64,000 nt of DNA from G963663365 sp963663365. GTDB lineage: Bacteria > Hinthialibacterota > Hinthialibacteria > Hinthialibacterales > G963663365. Positions 1 through 9,239 of the stretch are shown here, in pieces. Within the stretch, counting starts at the first letter, position 1. Each line of letters opens with the position of its first letter. The position numbers and the translations under genes are program-made. The notes under the pieces are model-generated. The model worked only from the letters and a program-made list of their open reading frames with translations. It was not told where the DNA came from and made no database searches. Where the stretch lies: NCBI GenBank assembly GCA_963663365.2, contig CAXXIH010000008.1:372001-436000 (forward strand), written 5' to 3'.

Positions 1-155
1 ATGGCGCACAGGGCGATCAGGGCCAACTCAATTTTACGGTAGCGGAGTCGTCCTTTCTTGATTGGTCCCAATTAAAACCCGGAACTCAAGTCTCCTTTGA
101 CTGCAAAGAATTGCCAGACTTCACGTTTAGAATTGCATATATGTCGTATAAATAG
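1..155 (+). CDS. 3' end of a gene truncated by the window edge
   Basis: The third forward frame is open from base 3 to a TAG at 153-155, giving 50 residues that read like the end of a real protein, with a C-terminal stretch ending RIAYMSYK. The other two forward frames contain stops here. No family is recognisable from so short a tail. The next gene starts about 100 bases downstream with its own ribosome binding site. Confidence 0.5.
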   Translation, partial: GAQGDQGQLNFTVAESSFLDWSQLKPGTQVSFDCKELPDFTFRIAYMSYK

Positions 156-256
156 GTTTTTCGATTTATGAATATTACAAATTTCCAATTTTATACACAG
201 AATTGTCTGCATAAGAAAAGTGAATGTAGTATCCACTGCACAAAAGGAGGAATTGA

Positions 257-1276
257 ATGAGAGTGTATCCTAGTGTATTGATCGCATTTTTTCTTTTGAC
301 TGTAGCCTGCGGAGATTTGTCCCATGGCGATGAGAAATTCACGAAACGTATGGTTGGATGTGCGGAATCTGTGAATGGGATTCTCTATGTAATGGGGGGA
401 ACAAATCTTTATAATGATTTGGCGGATGTGGGTGCCTATGATCCATCCTCGAAAACATGGAGCGCAAAGTCATCTTTGCCGTTGCCGAGATCGGCTTGTG
501 TATCAGCGGTATTGCGAAACGATATTTACCTTATTGGCGGTCTCAATAAATCAGGAGTCCTCTCTGATATACAAAAATACAACACCAATGATGACACTTG
601 GCTGACATGTGCGCCTATACCGACCCCTCGTTGGAATTTTATGGCGTGTCAAGCCGGTAACAAAATTTACACATTTGGTGGTATCTCAGGACGGGGAACA
701 AATAGAAACGCGACGGATGTTATCGAAACCTACGATCCTATAGACGATTCCTGGCAACAGACAGGTTCGATGCCCGGTGCACGGCAGAGTGCAGCTATTG
801 CCGTAGTCAACGAGTTGATTTACATTATTTCAGGAAAGATTGCTACCTATCACGAATCCACAAAAGGCGAGCAAATAACTCAACGTGTAGATTGCTATGA
901 CCCAATAAATAATACATGGATAACAGTCACCGATATTCCAACCGGGCGCGTCAGCGCTAAAGCCGTCGTAGCAAAGGATAAAATCTATGTTGTCGGTGGA
1001 ATGGATAAAACGGGCAAATTACCGACTCAAATAGATGTCTTTGATCCACAGACCAACCAATGGAGTTCCAGCACACAATTGACAACTGGTAGGAGTGGAC
1101 ATATGTGCGCTCTCGTCAAGGATTCTATCATCCTATTTGGTGGTACGTCTGATCGTTATAAAGGGGGGCAAAGGCCGCAGATATCCAGTCATGTCGAAAC
1201 GATCGCAATCCATGAAAATCAGGCAAAATCGATAATAACAAACGAGGCTACACAAAATTCCTCCACATCATATTAG
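257..1276 (+). CDS. Kelch-repeat beta-propeller lipoprotein
   Basis: The 339-residue product has a hydrophobic signal ending in the lipobox TVAC (Cys18), so it should be exported and lipid-anchored. The rest is a run of kelch-type blades: repeated hydrophobic-GG turns (YVMGG, IYLIGG, IYTFGG, IYVVGG, IILFGG) each followed by YDP or FDP and a tryptophan about 5 residues later, roughly six blades between residues 40 and 310. Kelch propellers usually bind proteins or glycans and have no catalysis of their own. The start is the ATG preceded by AAAGGAGG. A HEAT-repeat gene and an FGE-fold gene follow on the same strand, so it may belong to a surface protein set. Ligand unknown. Confidence 0.8.
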   Translation: MRVYPSVLIAFFLLTVACGDLSHGDEKFTKRMVGCAESVNGILYVMGGTNLYNDLADVGAYDPSSKTWSAKSSLPLPRSACVSAVLRNDIYLIGGLNKSGVLSDIQKYNTNDDTWLTCAPIPTPRWNFMACQAGNKIYTFGGISGRGTNRNATDVIETYDPIDDSWQQTGSMPGARQSAAIAVVNELIYIISGKIATYHESTKGEQITQRVDCYDPINNTWITVTDIPTGRVSAKAVVAKDKIYVVGGMDKTGKLPTQIDVFDPQTNQWSSSTQLTTGRSGHMCALVKDSIILFGGTSDRYKGGQRPQISSHVETIAIHENQAKSIITNEATQNSSTSY

Positions 1277-1401
1277 ATATCAGGAGTAACGAAATGGAAT
1301 CTTTTCCCAGGCTAAAGCATCCAATGCATATCACTTTCATGGGTAAATTTGTATGTCGCAAATAACAATTGTTTTGACCTACATATACAGGAAATACAGG
1401 T

Positions 1402-1764
1402 ATGAATAAAAGCGCCCAATCGTTTTTGAAGTCTATAAATAATAAAGAAGATATGGTGCGAAAATTGCCCATAAAACAGATCGTCACGCGAGAAGAGGAT
1501 TGGGTTATTGAGGTCCTTATTTGTGCCCTAAAAGATTCCTCCTCATACGTACGTATTGAGGCGGTAAGAGGTTTAGCAAAAAAGCGTGACAAACAATCTA
1601 TCAGTGCATTAATCCAGTGTCTCGATGATTCCAGTTGGGTAGTTCAAAATATAGCGGCTAAGGCTTTGCTATGTTTTGAAAACGAACTATCAGAGGAAAC
1701 TCGCAAGCGGATAAATGCATATGATTTAAAACGAAAAGATTTGAGAAATGAAAAAAAAGGCTGA
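1402..1764 (+). CDS. Small HEAT-repeat protein
   Basis: A 120-residue protein with two HEAT/PBS-lyase-type helical repeats. One is around residues 32-60 (EVLICALKDSSSYVRIEAV) and one around 63-92 (SALIQCLDDSSWVVQNIAA), each with the usual D-S-S-x-V-R/Q pattern. It has no signal peptide or membrane segment. HEAT repeats form helical scaffolds for protein contacts. The gene overlaps the next one by 17 bases, so the two are probably translationally coupled, which suggests a scaffold partner for the membrane-anchored FGE-fold protein downstream. Confidence 0.65.
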   Translation: MNKSAQSFLKSINNKEDMVRKLPIKQIVTREEDWVIEVLICALKDSSSYVRIEAVRGLAKKRDKQSISALIQCLDDSSWVVQNIAAKALLCFENELSEETRKRINAYDLKRKDLRNEKKG

Positions 1765-2950
1765 TTCAATAAAGTCAAATACTGCAATTAAACCTACTTT
1801 AAAATTTGAACTTAAGTCAAACATTCCAATCGAAAACTATGGTTTTATTTCAGGTGTTTTTTTGGCGTGGCACTGGGGAATATGTCCGGATATCGATATA
1901 TCATCGGCTATGATCTTTGGCGGTATCTTTGGTTTGATCGTGGGTATTTTCCTTAAGCCATATCTCAATTTGTTTATATCAAAGAGCAATGATAAATTTA
2001 TGTTTGAAGAAATGGGTGAATTCCGTCATTGGTCGTATATATTGGTTAATTATGCATTCGGAATTATACTAAATGGTTTCATTGTTATTTTCTTGTATTT
2101 CTTTATTGAATCGGTCAAAAACAAAATATCGCTATTAAATACAGAAAATATCGCTGTGTCTGTACATATCACGTTAATCTTTTGGATAGGATATATCTGG
2201 AACCGCAATGTGAGTACGCGGTGGCTGATGGCAAGAATTCCAGCAGCTGATTTTATTATGGGCTCATCAGATGACGAGCAGGGCCGTAGTAGTGATGAAG
2301 GACCGGTTCGGCAGGTAAGTCTGAGCAATGATTTCTGCATAAGCAAATACCAAATAACGCAAGTACAGTGGGAAGCGGTGATGGGGGAAAGGCGCTCAGC
2401 CTTTTCCAGTTCAAAAATGCCGACAGCAAATGTCAGTTGGATCGACTGCCTCTTTTTTTGCAATCGGTTGAGCGAGCTAATGGATTTGACTCCGGTCTAC
2501 GATTTGAATACGAGGACTGCAAATTGGAACGCTAATGGATTCCGTTTGCCTACAGAGGCCGAATGGGAGTACGCCTGCCGTGGGGGCACCCAGACCCGCT
2601 TTTATTGGGGAGACGATGTAAATTATTCTAAAATTGGCGATTACGCCTGGTATTCTAACAATTCCGATTCTCAAAATCATTCTGTTGGCTTAAAACGCCC
2701 TAACAAACTTGGATTGTACGATATGAATGGCAATGTTTGTGAATGGTGTTGGGACTGGTATCAGAGTTCGTATGCATCGTTGGCTTCAGAAAATCCGACC
2801 GGTACAGAATCAGGATCTTACCGGGTTATACGTGGCGGTGACTGTAAATCCAATGCTATGTTCTGCCGATCGGCTACCCGTGGCAAATGTGCACCTGAAA
2901 GTAAAGAAACAAATATCGGTTTTCGCGTGGTTTGTTCACCCTCGGATTGA
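1748..2950 (+). CDS. Membrane-anchored FGE-sulfatase-fold protein
   Basis: The 400-residue protein has three hydrophobic spans in the first 150 residues (about 30-76, 95-120, 136-150), then an FGE-sulfatase/SUMF1 domain from about 165 to 397. Landmarks are ADFIMGS, FRLPTEAEWEYACRGG, the GLYDMNGNVCEW block, RVIRGGD and IGFRVV. True formylglycine-generating enzymes use a Cys pair four residues apart after the GGS motif. Here only the later Cys aligns and the earlier position is Ser, so catalysis is doubtful and a binding role (C-type-lectin-like fold) is more likely. The start overlaps the HEAT gene by 17 bases. The domain call is firm; the function is not known. Confidence 0.75.
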   Translation: MKKKADSIKSNTAIKPTLKFELKSNIPIENYGFISGVFLAWHWGICPDIDISSAMIFGGIFGLIVGIFLKPYLNLFISKSNDKFMFEEMGEFRHWSYILVNYAFGIILNGFIVIFLYFFIESVKNKISLLNTENIAVSVHITLIFWIGYIWNRNVSTRWLMARIPAADFIMGSSDDEQGRSSDEGPVRQVSLSNDFCISKYQITQVQWEAVMGERRSAFSSSKMPTANVSWIDCLFFCNRLSELMDLTPVYDLNTRTANWNANGFRLPTEAEWEYACRGGTQTRFYWGDDVNYSKIGDYAWYSNNSDSQNHSVGLKRPNKLGLYDMNGNVCEWCWDWYQSSYASLASENPTGTESGSYRVIRGGDCKSNAMFCRSATRGKCAPESKETNIGFRVVCSPSD

Positions 2951-3213
2951 TTCTTTATCCTTCTGTTCTATGTGAATATGAAAGAACGAGATCAATGAAA
3001 ACAAATTTTGAAGGTTCGAAAGCCATGAAGTTATCAATTGAAAAACAGAACGGCATGAAAACAGTGGCTGTTTTTTGAAATAATAGCGAAAAGCCGGTTG
3101 TATCCGATTTTCTTCTATAATATATCTCAAAAAACCTTTGAACTGATATACACTGACCATTACCAAGCCAAAGGAAAGAATATTTGAAAGATAATATAAA
3201 GGAAAGAGAGAAA

Positions 3214-3855
3214 ATGCAACATAAGAAATGTTTTATTGTCCTTTTCACGGGAATTTGTTTTTTTTCATGTTCTACGGTCACATTTCCTGATTACCACCCG
3301 GATACATCGGCGCTCTCTGCGGCAAAGATGATCCAAGATGGTCTTGAGATATCCGTCGTCCCTATGCACGATAGGAGCACGGTCCGTAATTATTTTGGGA
3401 AATCCGTAGAGAAGCGCGGTGTCGTCCCGATCTTTATCCTGGCTCGAAATGCAACTACTGACCGAAATTTCATCCTCAGAAAAGATCGTACTGCGATTGA
3501 AGGTGTGTTAACCTCAGCATCCGGTGACGGAAATGTTGATTATGTACCTTCTGGGCAGTCAAAAGGGGGAGAGGCGGCTACCGTGGTCGGGAGTCTTTCG
3601 TGTTTCGTAATGCCAGCGGTGGGGATGCCTCTCATGTTTTCCGGTATTAAAGCTTCAAACGATGCTTTAGCAACATTACACAATTACAAAAGAAATGAAT
3701 TCCGCTCGGGAACCCTGGCGCCGGGAGAAACACAAAAAGGATTTTTGTTTTTTGTTCCTGAAGAGAATCAAACGGTCCAAAAAGTTTTGAAAATCCGCGT
3801 TGTTGCAGAGGTTGTACCTAGTTCAGAACTCGTACAGATGGAGGTAGAATTGTGA
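3214..3855 (+). CDS. Lipoprotein of unknown function, paralogue of the one at 12481-13242
   Basis: The chosen ATG at 3214 follows GGAAAGAGAG and gives 213 residues with a short signal and lipobox FFSC (Cys19). An upstream in-frame ATG at 3184 would put ten charged residues before the signal. The mature part has a hydrophobic glycine-rich stretch near residues 118-145. It shares layout with the later lipoprotein at 12481: a block with GLEISVVP, a G-x-VP segment before N/T-rich strands, and a C-terminal APGETQKGFLFF matching PPGDSIQGFVYF there. It stops directly before the next lipoprotein, so they are an operon pair. No known family recognised. Confidence 0.65.
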   Translation: MQHKKCFIVLFTGICFFSCSTVTFPDYHPDTSALSAAKMIQDGLEISVVPMHDRSTVRNYFGKSVEKRGVVPIFILARNATTDRNFILRKDRTAIEGVLTSASGDGNVDYVPSGQSKGGEAATVVGSLSCFVMPAVGMPLMFSGIKASNDALATLHNYKRNEFRSGTLAPGETQKGFLFFVPEENQTVQKVLKIRVVAEVVPSSELVQMEVEL

Positions 3856-4461
3856 ATGAAAACGAATGCAATAAAACCACATAAAAACGGCGTCATCCAA
3901 TTTACCTTTTTAGCCACACTAATTATTATGGCGGGATGTACGCATTCAATCAAGATCGTGGAGGCGGAACTCGAGTCTCCGCTTCAAGAAAAAGTATATC
4001 CTATCCATGCAAAACTTATCCTTAATGAAGATTTCTGTAATTACGAATTTTCTTACTCCATACCAGGTGATACTTACGTATTTCCTCTTGGTAATGCATT
4101 CAAGGAATCTGCAAAATCGCTTACGAAATCCGTATTTCAATCTGTTTCCGAATCAACAACGACGTCTTTGCAACCGGAAAAGGTGTTCGATATTACTATC
4201 ATTCCTACAATCCGTGACGTTTCTTTCCGTCGTGGAATGTGGGTGTGGAGCGATGAAGAAGCAGACATTCATTTGGAATGGAACATTTATGATAGAGACA
4301 ACAAGGCCTTATGGATTCAGAGTATTATGGGAACGGCATGTATGCCAAATGACCGAAAAGTCATGCAGGCTGCGATTGATGATGCCTTTCAAAAATCGCT
4401 TGCGGCCATCTTGGCTGCTCCTTCGATCCAACAGTACTGCAAAGAACTTGAAAAACGCTGA
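3856..4461 (+). CDS. Lipoprotein related to the N-terminal half of the FGE lipoprotein at 13255
   Basis: A 201-residue protein with lipobox MAGC (Cys28). Its ATG follows the previous stop codon without a gap. The second half (about residues 110-190: FDITIIPTIRDVSF, then a W-rich strand block and an alanine-rich helix AAIDDAFQKSLAAIL) resembles the corresponding part of the protein at 13255-14616 (VIVPEVTRSHLY, then VTYSFWNQ and WHQAVQSQF). This suggests a beta-strand plus helix lipoprotein domain shared by both. The neighbour on the left is likewise the paralogue of the gene left of 13255. Function unknown; probably periplasmic or outer-membrane associated. Confidence 0.6.
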   Translation: MKTNAIKPHKNGVIQFTFLATLIIMAGCTHSIKIVEAELESPLQEKVYPIHAKLILNEDFCNYEFSYSIPGDTYVFPLGNAFKESAKSLTKSVFQSVSESTTTSLQPEKVFDITIIPTIRDVSFRRGMWVWSDEEADIHLEWNIYDRDNKALWIQSIMGTACMPNDRKVMQAAIDDAFQKSLAAILAAPSIQQYCKELEKR

Positions 4462-4498
4462 TTTTGTTCGGATGTAATGAAGAAAAAGAGGTGTAAAG

Positions 4499-5077
4499 AT
4501 GGAGCATAAACGCATTTTGAGAATCTTCTCTGCACTTATCTTATTAGGCACGGCCATAGCTGTAATACCTGGGGTAATAATTCCTAGGCAACTTCAGTGG
4601 CCTTTTTTGTCTCCGCATGAGCTCATCCTTTCAACCGCTTTGTGTATATGTGCGTGGTTTCTTTTTAAGGGAGTCCCTGAGAGAAACGAAATTTGGTGGC
4701 GAACAAATAATATTCAATTATCGTTCTCAATAATTATAACAATGTTTTATATATTTTGGATATGTCTCGCAACTGAAGGCATAGTTAAAGGTCCACCCAG
4801 ATTTGAGTCAATCAAGCAAATGTATTTTTTAAAAGCAGTATTTGAGCACATGACCCATGAGCCTGATAAGTTATCATATTATGCTGACATGGGCTTGGAA
4901 CTTTCAGAAAACGGGACCGGCGAGTCAGCACGTATGATTCTGAGAGAAGTTTCTTTTATCGAGCGCTTCAGATGGTCTCAACCGGAATACTTTATCGGCC
5001 CACCATTAATGGCCACGATCTTATCATACTATCTCCGCAAGAAGATAAAAAGACCCTTAACAGAAAATGCGGTTTGA
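4499..5077 (+). CDS. Small membrane protein, unknown
   Basis: The 192-residue product has three clear hydrophobic spans at about residues 5-28, 40-60 and 74-96, then a roughly 60-residue polar stretch and a weak fourth hydrophobic segment near 165-180. The start follows AAGAGGTGTAAAG. It lies 37 bases after the lipoprotein pair and on the same strand, so it is probably in the same transcription unit. No conserved family motif recognised. Confidence 0.55.
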   Translation: MEHKRILRIFSALILLGTAIAVIPGVIIPRQLQWPFLSPHELILSTALCICAWFLFKGVPERNEIWWRTNNIQLSFSIIITMFYIFWICLATEGIVKGPPRFESIKQMYFLKAVFEHMTHEPDKLSYYADMGLELSENGTGESARMILREVSFIERFRWSQPEYFIGPPLMATILSYYLRKKIKRPLTENAV

Positions 5078-5254
5078 TAATTGCAAATGGCTCCAAGATA
5101 AAAAATATGAATCGCTTAAATAATGAAAAGAGAGAAATACTTGGGAAGTATGAAGTACTAGCGCTTTACGTTTAAACACTGAATCAGGCGAAGTCAAAAC
5201 GTCCGAAGTCAGTCTTTGCAGGAAAATGGCGCCAATGAGAAGTGGAATATTATT

Positions 5255-6892
5255 ATGACTAAAATAAAAGAGTATATGTGCAGGTTTGTTTTTATCGACT
5301 TTTTCCTTGTGGTATGTTTTTTAATGGGTTGCAATACGAAGGCGCGCAGTGTATATGATGAGATAAAACCAGAGTTTTATAAAGATTATCCTGGGTCTAC
5401 GATTATTAGAATAGTACCAGATGCACATCAAAGTTTGTCTGGTTATTTAGGTTACCGGGTTAATTTGACAATAACATTCAAACCTGATGTGAATTCTAAA
5501 GAAGAAACTGTCGTATGGCTTTGTTTTTGTCATAAGGATAAAGGTTGGATAGTCGAGAATAAATCAGGTCCAGCACTCAAACCGGTTGGAACTCAAAAGA
5601 ATTTCAAATTACAAGATAACTGCAGGAAATATTGTCTGCGTAACTACACCTATGAGGTGCCACTAAGTTGGGAAATGGGAGATTCTGCAAAAGAAAAGCA
5701 GATGGAGGAAATGCTAAGTTTAGATCCAATTTACGAAATAACCTCATTATCAACATTCAGCGTACCAGAAGGAGCTATTGTGGTGGTCTACGAGTATGTA
5801 TTGCCCAAGGAGGAATGTGCAAATTACATCGATAAACTTTATGATCTAAACGTTGAAAAGTTCAAACATGGGGTAGATGTTGGTCTTGTAAAAAAAGTGC
5901 TTGAAAACCGGAAAACGAAACAAGGAAATTTCGACGCATTGCTAATCGATTGGGAATCTACTCGGGGCAAACTCCCACATTGCCGACAATGGATACTTCA
6001 TCATTCTAAAGAGTCATTGGAGAAAGTTGCAGTGATTGTAGTATTCAGCGATGATCGCAGCTACAAAGTGTGTAAAGAAGCAATAGATTACATAGCTTCA
6101 ACAATTAATATAAGCGGCGGCGATGATGTCATCACGATTCCTTTGGCGGGCCTGCCACCGGAGGCCAAGCCGCTAGAGATGGTGCTGATCCCGGCGGGAA
6201 CCTTTACCATGGGTTCGCCTTCAAGTGAGCGGGGCCGGGATTCGAATGAGGAACCTCAGCACGATGTGACGATTACGCAGCCGTTTTATCTGGGGAAGTA
6301 CGAAGTAACCCAAGCGCAGTGGCAGGCGGTGATGGGGTTCAATCCGGCGCGAGACTTCGGCGTCGGTAACGATTATCCTGTTTACTACGTGAGTTGGAAT
6401 GATTGTCAGTCCCTCATACAGAATTTGAATGAATTGGGCCAAGGCACATTTCGGTTACCGACGGAGGCGGAATGGGAATACGCCTGTCGGGCGGGTACAG
6501 TTACGCGTTTTTCATTTGGGGATGCCCTTGAGTGTGCGGACACCGGCAAGAATTATTGCGAAATTATGGATCAATATATGTGGTGGAAAGGAAACAGAAC
6601 GTATAGTGGTGAGCAAGACAACACGAAAGAGGCGGGCCGCAAATTGCCAAATCCTTGGGGCTTATATGACATGCACGGCAATTGCTACGAGTGGTGCTCG
6701 GATTGGTATGGCTCGTATCCGATCAATCCGCAGATCGATCCGCTAGGTTCTCAATCGGGCTCGTACCGCGTGGCACGCGGCGGCGACTGGCACTACAGCA
6801 CCCAGGCCTGCCGGTCGGCGTCTCGCGCCTCGTCCTTGCCCCAAAACCGCTACTACTTCATCGGATTGCGTCTACTGAGGTTGTTCCCTTGA
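5255..6892 (+). CDS. Lipoprotein with C-terminal FGE-sulfatase-fold domain; chimeric base composition
   Basis: From the ATG at 5255 the protein is 545 residues with lipobox FLMGC (Cys26). An upstream ATG at 5216 would add 13 polar residues. The first 280 residues have no recognised family; a W-rich strand region is followed by an alpha/beta region. The C-terminal domain (about 310-545) is FGE-sulfatase type: FTMGSPSSERG, FRLPTEAEWEYACRAG, LYDMHGNCYEW, RVARGGDW and IGLRLL. The FGE catalytic Cys pair is absent (one Cys, in ACRSASR). Base composition changes sharply near 6115, from AT-rich to GC-rich, so the FGE module looks joined on later. The last 40 residues are rich in Y, S, H and N substitutions, as in variable-region lectin folds. 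Confidence 0.75.
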   Translation: MTKIKEYMCRFVFIDFFLVVCFLMGCNTKARSVYDEIKPEFYKDYPGSTIIRIVPDAHQSLSGYLGYRVNLTITFKPDVNSKEETVVWLCFCHKDKGWIVENKSGPALKPVGTQKNFKLQDNCRKYCLRNYTYEVPLSWEMGDSAKEKQMEEMLSLDPIYEITSLSTFSVPEGAIVVVYEYVLPKEECANYIDKLYDLNVEKFKHGVDVGLVKKVLENRKTKQGNFDALLIDWESTRGKLPHCRQWILHHSKESLEKVAVIVVFSDDRSYKVCKEAIDYIASTINISGGDDVITIPLAGLPPEAKPLEMVLIPAGTFTMGSPSSERGRDSNEEPQHDVTITQPFYLGKYEVTQAQWQAVMGFNPARDFGVGNDYPVYYVSWNDCQSLIQNLNELGQGTFRLPTEAEWEYACRAGTVTRFSFGDALECADTGKNYCEIMDQYMWWKGNRTYSGEQDNTKEAGRKLPNPWGLYDMHGNCYEWCSDWYGSYPINPQIDPLGSQSGSYRVARGGDWHYSTQACRSASRASSLPQNRYYFIGLRLLRLFP

Positions 6893-6951
6893 CACTTGGA
6901 CTCTTGATCCCTTGGCAGTAACAGGCCAGCGAACGGAGTCCGGAAGGTAAA

Positions 6952-6984
6952 GGGGATCGCCGAAGCGAAGTCGGCGAAATCCCC
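6952..6984 (+). repeat. Stem-loop of REP type next to an IS remnant
   Basis: GGGGATCGCCGA pairs with TCGGCG-AA-ATCCCC around a 7-base loop: 12 base pairs with a two-base bulge. It lies in a GC-rich patch between the FGE gene and a transposase fragment and has no T-run, so it is not a convincing terminator. It may be a REP-like palindrome. Confidence 0.4.
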
Positions 6985-7041
6985 GCAGCCTGGAGGACGG
7001 AGAAAGCGAGATAAAAATGCGACGAAAGAAATTAAACAAAG

Positions 7042-7158
7042 GGGGGTGGTGTCGTCCCTGAACCGGGGTTTTCTGACACGATCACGGTTGACAATGGTCC
7101 GGAGTTTCCAAGCAAGGAGCTTCAAAGTCTGGCGCAGACTTACTTCCAGTTGGTATAG
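7042..7158 (+). pseudogene. 3' fragment of an IS3-type transposase (integrase core)
   Basis: A short open stretch ends in TAG at 7156-7158 and encodes TITVDNGPEFPSKELQSLAQ in its middle. The DNGPEF motif carries the second catalytic Asp of the DDE integrase core used by IS3-family transposases. The rest of the transposase is missing: upstream only a MRRKK-like start (ATG at 7017, resembling IS3 OrfA starts) is visible before stops. This is a decayed insertion, followed 16 bases later by the next gene. Confidence 0.6.
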
Positions 7159-7174
7159 GAAAGGAAGGTCAATA

Positions 7175-7720
7175 ATGGAAAATGAGCTGAAATGCCCACT
7201 ATGTAAACAAACTAAGCACATGCGGTGGGCAAAATCCCTTTATGGTCACGTGGTATGCAAAAAATGCTACTCTGGTTTTGCCGAAAGGCGACAACTAGCA
7301 TATATTATCGACAATGTTTGTTGTGCGGTATTTGGAGTTTTGATTTTAATTGTATTTGCAATAATTCTATATTCGCAAGGAGCATCTCCATCTGCCATGG
7401 AGGGGGTGGTTTATGGAATTGAAATACTAATAATTATTTATTTCCCTTTCAAAGACAGTTTTTGGGGAGCGTCTCCTGGCAAAGCTTTGTGCGGGATAAA
7501 AGTAATTGACAAAACTTCAGGACAGCCCACAGGGATCGTAGCATCCTTTAAACGAAACCTTCCTTTATTTATTCCATTTCTGCCACTCATTGTAGCAATT
7601 CAATTAAACCAAGGGCACCGTATTGGAGATGGTTGGGCGAACACTAAAGTCATATGGAAAAAGTACGCTGACCACCCAATATTTTTGCCACTTCAGGCAA
7701 AGGAAGATTATTCAACATGA
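7175..7720 (+). CDS. RDD-family membrane protein with N-terminal zinc ribbon
   Basis: From the ATG at 7175, preceded by GGAAAGGAAGG, the product is 181 residues. It opens with CPLC at about residue 7 and CKKC about 25 residues later, a four-cysteine zinc ribbon. An RDD domain follows: RRQLAYIIDNV, two long hydrophobic spans (about 45-70 and 82-100), the SPGKALCGIKVID motif, and a third span near 140. RDD proteins are small integral membrane proteins of poorly defined role. The next gene overlaps its stop by four bases (ATGA), so they are co-translated. Confidence 0.7.
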   Translation: MENELKCPLCKQTKHMRWAKSLYGHVVCKKCYSGFAERRQLAYIIDNVCCAVFGVLILIVFAIILYSQGASPSAMEGVVYGIEILIIIYFPFKDSFWGASPGKALCGIKVIDKTSGQPTGIVASFKRNLPLFIPFLPLIVAIQLNQGHRIGDGWANTKVIWKKYADHPIFLPLQAKEDYST

Positions 7721-9153
7721 AGAATCAGTCCCTCATTGTCATAGCCAACACATCGATTCTCGCTTTTGCGTCAATATTCACTATGTGCTGTTCGAGTCAA
7801 ATCGATTACACAGTTGAAAGCAGGCTATTTTTTCAACTTCCTGAGAATTATAAGGACAGCAGCCTTTCCTTTTCGGAGGACGCAGTTTGTTACGCATATG
7901 TCGTTGAGGAGGAGGAAGGCGAAATGGTTGTTGTAGATGGAACTGCAGGAGAGATATTTCATAGGTGTTCTCGCGTTGAGTTTGCACCTCTAACGAACAG
8001 GCCCTTCTATTGGATTCTTGATTCATCAAAAATATCGATTGTCGCCAACAATCAAATAATTCCCACGGAATTCACCAACGAACGTCCGATTTGGTTTAGC
8101 CCAAATGGTGAACGCTGGGCAATTGTCGGATACACGAACACCAAGGAAGAAGACGATCAGGTTCAATCAATAGCTGTTCTTGTTGATGGTAAAGAGGTGG
8201 GACGGTACTTCGATGCATCAGACCCAACATTCAGTCACGACAGTAAGCATTGTGCGTTTCTTACATCAAATCTTATCAGCAAGAATCTTATTGTTGACGG
8301 CGAAGCTGTCTATGAATTTAAACCCGGCCAAGCGGAACGTTCAATGGAAATGACCACCTTTGTTCAAGGGCCTAATATGAACATGCTGAATAAAGTGAAA
8401 TATCTTTCAAACGGTACTTTGGCAATTTTGACTCAGGGCGAAGACGGCTGGACCGTTTATCTTGATATGACGCCTGTGCGAGCTTACGCACAAAACATCT
8501 GGGGAGGTGGTTCATATCAAGTTATTACGTTCAGTGATTTTGAGTCATCCGCTTCAATATTTTCATATTCTTTAACGGCGGCAAGCGATGCACCCTATGC
8601 CATCTGGTGGGAACGCCTTGAGGGTGATGAAGACCGATGGCGTATTGTAAAGAACGGAGAGCCGGTGGATGACATCCTCTCAGTTGACTATGGATCTTCT
8701 CGAAAACCGGTGATATCTGCAAATGGGGAACATGTCGGTTATCCTGCTTTCATTGCATCCAGTACGCCCGAGATATCAGACATGTATGCCGTAATCGACG
8801 GTAAAAAACATGGCCCATACGATATCGTTTGGGGAATGGCTTTCTCTAAGCGTGGCACCGTATATACGTATGCCGCTAGCCAGGGGGAAGATGCATTGCC
8901 ATGGTTGTATTATAAGAATGGTGAGCCAATTTCGGAAAAATATAGCAGCGTTTACCTGCCGAAAATAACGGATGATGGAAAGCATATTGCATGGAAAGCG
9001 GAGAAGGATGAGCAAAAGTACTTGGCGGTCGATGGTCACAATTTAGAATTCGAGGGTGAGATTGTCTGGGGGCCAAACTTTATTAAAAAAGAAGCCGTGT
9101 GGATAACGCAAGTTGGAAATGAAGTTTTAAGAAATTCTGTGAAGTTATATTAA
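7717..9153 (+). CDS. WD40/TolB-like beta-propeller lipoprotein
   Basis: A 478-residue protein that starts in the ATGA overlap with the RDD gene. An N-terminal hydrophobic segment ends at MCCSS, a likely lipidation site. The rest is a beta-propeller-like series of strand-turn repeats, each with a pattern such as WFSPNGERWAIVG, TFSHDSKHCAF, ISANGEHVGY and ITDDGKHIAWKA, and each followed by a repeated VDG/IDG/KNGEP turn. At least six blades can be counted. This resembles periplasmic TolB/WD40-like propellers, which mediate protein contacts. No enzyme signature is visible. Partner unknown. Confidence 0.7.
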   Translation: MKNQSLIVIANTSILAFASIFTMCCSSQIDYTVESRLFFQLPENYKDSSLSFSEDAVCYAYVVEEEEGEMVVVDGTAGEIFHRCSRVEFAPLTNRPFYWILDSSKISIVANNQIIPTEFTNERPIWFSPNGERWAIVGYTNTKEEDDQVQSIAVLVDGKEVGRYFDASDPTFSHDSKHCAFLTSNLISKNLIVDGEAVYEFKPGQAERSMEMTTFVQGPNMNMLNKVKYLSNGTLAILTQGEDGWTVYLDMTPVRAYAQNIWGGGSYQVITFSDFESSASIFSYSLTAASDAPYAIWWERLEGDEDRWRIVKNGEPVDDILSVDYGSSRKPVISANGEHVGYPAFIASSTPEISDMYAVIDGKKHGPYDIVWGMAFSKRGTVYTYAASQGEDALPWLYYKNGEPISEKYSSVYLPKITDDGKHIAWKAEKDEQKYLAVDGHNLEFEGEIVWGPNFIKKEAVWITQVGNEVLRNSVKLY

Positions 9154-9239
9154 ATATTTCTGCATGTTGTCAGTCCATAATGAACTTCCGGCGTTTATAA
9201 AATATATGTTCTGGTTGAAAATATAGAAAGGAAAAAACA

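Noticed and set aside
1748..2950. Annotation as an active sulfatase-modifying enzyme
   Set aside because: The catalytic cysteine pair is not conserved and the protein is membrane-anchored by several helices, unlike true FGE.
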